A stretch of DNA of 5,872 bases from Bacteroidota bacterium. Its GTDB lineage: Bacteria; Bacteroidota; Bacteroidia; Chitinophagales; Chitinophagaceae. The stretch's first letter is position 1, and each line of letters begins with the position of its first letter. Position numbers and translations under genes: made by a program. Under the pieces are notes generated by a model that was not told the DNA's origin, ran no database searches, and saw only the letters and a list, made by a program, of their open reading frames with translations. The DNA lies in the NCBI GenBank assembly GCA_026391115.1, contig JAPLER010000016.1:1-5872 (forward strand), given 5' to 3'. This document shows, one piece after another, positions 5,731 through 5,872 of the stretch.

Positions 5731-5872
5731 GTTGGTTTTAAAGAAAAAGTTGATGGGCAGTGTAGATTTAAAGATTAGATTGCTGAGAAAATAATGGCCG
5801 TTTTGCAAGGTTTGATTGGCTGACAATGGGCTTTACCTAGGCTTTTACTGGGCGTATAGTGGGAGTTAAATA

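Larger units (their letters stand above)
5422..5872. other. non-coding nrdJ upstream region, rich in dyads and DnaA-like boxes
   Basis: About 450 bases up to the right window edge with no credible gene on either strand. Near the right edge the + strand frames stop within a few codons, and the only - strand frame open from the edge gives 31 unconvincing residues. Towards nrdJ lie a leader hairpin, a candidate promoter, a perfect DnaA box and several inverted and direct repeats, annotated separately. From 5701 to the edge the + strand is strongly G-biased (by hand count 52 G against 15 C). It holds at least the nrdJ promoter and leader; it could also be part of a replication origin. No tRNA, rRNA or riboswitch is recognised. 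Confidence 0.7.

Noticed and set aside
5829..5852. Imperfect tandem repeat GGCTTTACC / GGCTTTTACTGG around CCTAGG
   Set aside because: Only two short imperfect copies at the window edge; insufficient to call a repeat family or mobile-element end.
5422..5872. Cobalamin riboswitch before the B12-dependent reductase
   Set aside because: No B12-box-like sequence (AGCCAGGAGACCTGCC type) or its complement was found on the nrdJ strand.
5780..5872. C-terminal end of another gene entering from the right edge on the - strand
   Set aside because: One frame is open for 31 codons from the edge, but the peptide has no recognisable features and the composition is not gene-like.
1..5872. CRISPR arrays, tRNA/rRNA genes, insertion sequences
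   Set aside because: No regularly spaced repeats, no cloverleaf or rRNA-like sequence, and no transposase or terminal inverted repeats seen.

Overview
The window looks like chromosomal DNA of a low-GC Bacteroidota bacterium, probably of the Chitinophagales/Saprospiria kind. This rests on three things: the type of adenosylcobalamin-dependent ribonucleotide reductase, the lack of a Shine-Dalgarno sequence before that gene, and an LtaS/MdoB-family enzyme whose catalytic and C-terminal motifs resemble Bacteroidota members. The assignment comes from recognising families by eye, not from a search.

Layout: (1) Bases 2-655, + strand, hold the 3' part of a GT22 (Alg9/PIG-B-like) membrane mannosyltransferase; its 5' end lies outside the window. 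(2) Bases 703-2001, + strand, hold a periplasm-facing phosphotransferase of the lipoteichoic-acid-synthase/sulfatase superfamily. It has one N-terminal membrane anchor instead of the usual multi-pass domain. The 47-nt gap suggests one transcript with the glycosyltransferase. (3) Bases 2010-2037 form a near-perfect palindromic hairpin with A and T tracts, a bidirectional terminator between convergent genes. (4) Bases 2062-5421, - strand, hold a full-length class II ribonucleotide reductase, nrdJ, with all catalytic cysteines, a TSCPD domain and a C-terminal cysteine cluster. (5) Bases 5422-5872 hold no gene I can support, but are rich in structure: a 5'-leader hairpin, a perfect DnaA box (TTATCCACA on the - strand), a second one-mismatch DnaA box, each facing a weaker opposing box, and a duplicated module of TTTACAATTT followed by an 11-bp dyad of CACAA/TTGTG half-sites.

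Functionally the left half concerns envelope glycolipid or glycan assembly: a lipid-linked mannosyltransferase beside a head-group phosphotransferase. The right half concerns dNTP synthesis. The part most worth a second look is the nrdJ upstream region, which may be a DnaA-responsive promoter tying dNTP supply to replication initiation, or the edge of a replication origin. The two core proteins are well-known families; I see no clearly new multi-gene system.
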